Shown here: one piece after another, positions 23,054 through 23,094 of the stretch
How positions within the stretch are numbered: position 1 is the stretch's first letter
How the letters are laid out: each line of letters opens with the position of its first letter
Assembly (NCBI RefSeq): GCF_036639235.1
Contig: NZ_JAVWJB010000029.1
Span: 1 to 23,094, forward strand
DNA from: Clostridium_AB sp036639235
GTDB taxonomy: Bacteria > Bacillota > Clostridia > Clostridiales > Caloramatoraceae
Direction of reading: 5' to 3'
Length of the DNA stretch: 23,094 bases
Translations under genes and position numbers: made by a program
The notes under the pieces: model-generated
Told to the model about the DNA's origin: nothing
What the model saw: the letters and a program-made list of their open reading frames with translations, nothing else
Database searches by the model: none

Positions 23054-23094
23054 TTAAAATTCCTAAAAAACAAAAAGAAGTTACCTCAAATAAA

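Noticed and set aside
1..23094. CRISPR array, insertion sequence, prophage or toxin-antitoxin module
   Set aside because: No regularly spaced repeats, transposase, integrase, phage structural genes or toxin-antitoxin pairs are visible. The tRNA-Pro gene has no integrase or duplicated 3' end nearby.

Overview
The window is AT-rich, compactly packed chromosomal DNA of a spore-forming, low-GC Gram-positive bacterium, most likely a Clostridium-type member of the Clostridia. This rests on strong GGAGG-type ribosome binding sites, frequent TTG starts, the gene order murC / purR-spoVG-glmU-prs, a sigma-H-type promoter in front of spoVG, and a SpoIID/LytB-domain protein. I see no phage, insertion sequence, CRISPR array or other mobile element. 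Most of the window is core and housekeeping DNA, with an accessory-looking stretch from about 12.4 to 20 kb.

Layout. From 28 to 3378 (minus strand) lies an envelope-stress-type module: OmpR-family regulator, HAMP sensor kinase and a membrane-anchored HtrA-like protease. Divergent to it is an NADP-type glutamate dehydrogenase (3673-5019), then a membrane-anchored transglutaminase-like protein (5160-6056). From 6112 to 9911 (minus) lies the conserved purR-spoVG-glmU-prs cluster, which covers purine regulation, sporulation and septation control, UDP-GlcNAc synthesis and PRPP synthesis. Divergent to it are murC and lgt (10213-12416), for peptidoglycan precursor and lipoprotein synthesis. A GNAT acetyltransferase (minus) faces away from a marR-efflux operon (13122-15879). 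The DHA2-type pump of that operon carries an unusual extracytoplasmic insert of about 300 residues. On the minus strand follow a two-TM potassium channel, a small unknown membrane protein, a minimal DEAD-box helicase with a DEGD motif II, and tRNA-Pro(UGG). A lipoprotein gene with a previously uncalled 51-codon basic ORF downstream comes next, also on the minus strand. The window ends with a YkvI-family membrane protein and a SpoIID/LytB-domain protein on the plus strand.

How the genes fit together. Much of the window serves the cell envelope: GlmU and MurC feed peptidoglycan synthesis, Lgt matures lipoproteins such as the one at 18674-19753, the HtrA module probably answers misfolded exported protein, and the SpoIID-like protein probably cleaves peptidoglycan glycan strands. 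Nearly every transcription unit ends in a clear hairpin, several of them bidirectional between convergent genes. The signals most worth a second look are the MFS insert, the paired MarR-type operator palindromes, the sigma-H promoter, the interlocked repeats at the glmU promoter, the 51-aa basic ORF and the DEGD helicase. I found no convincing multi-gene novel system.
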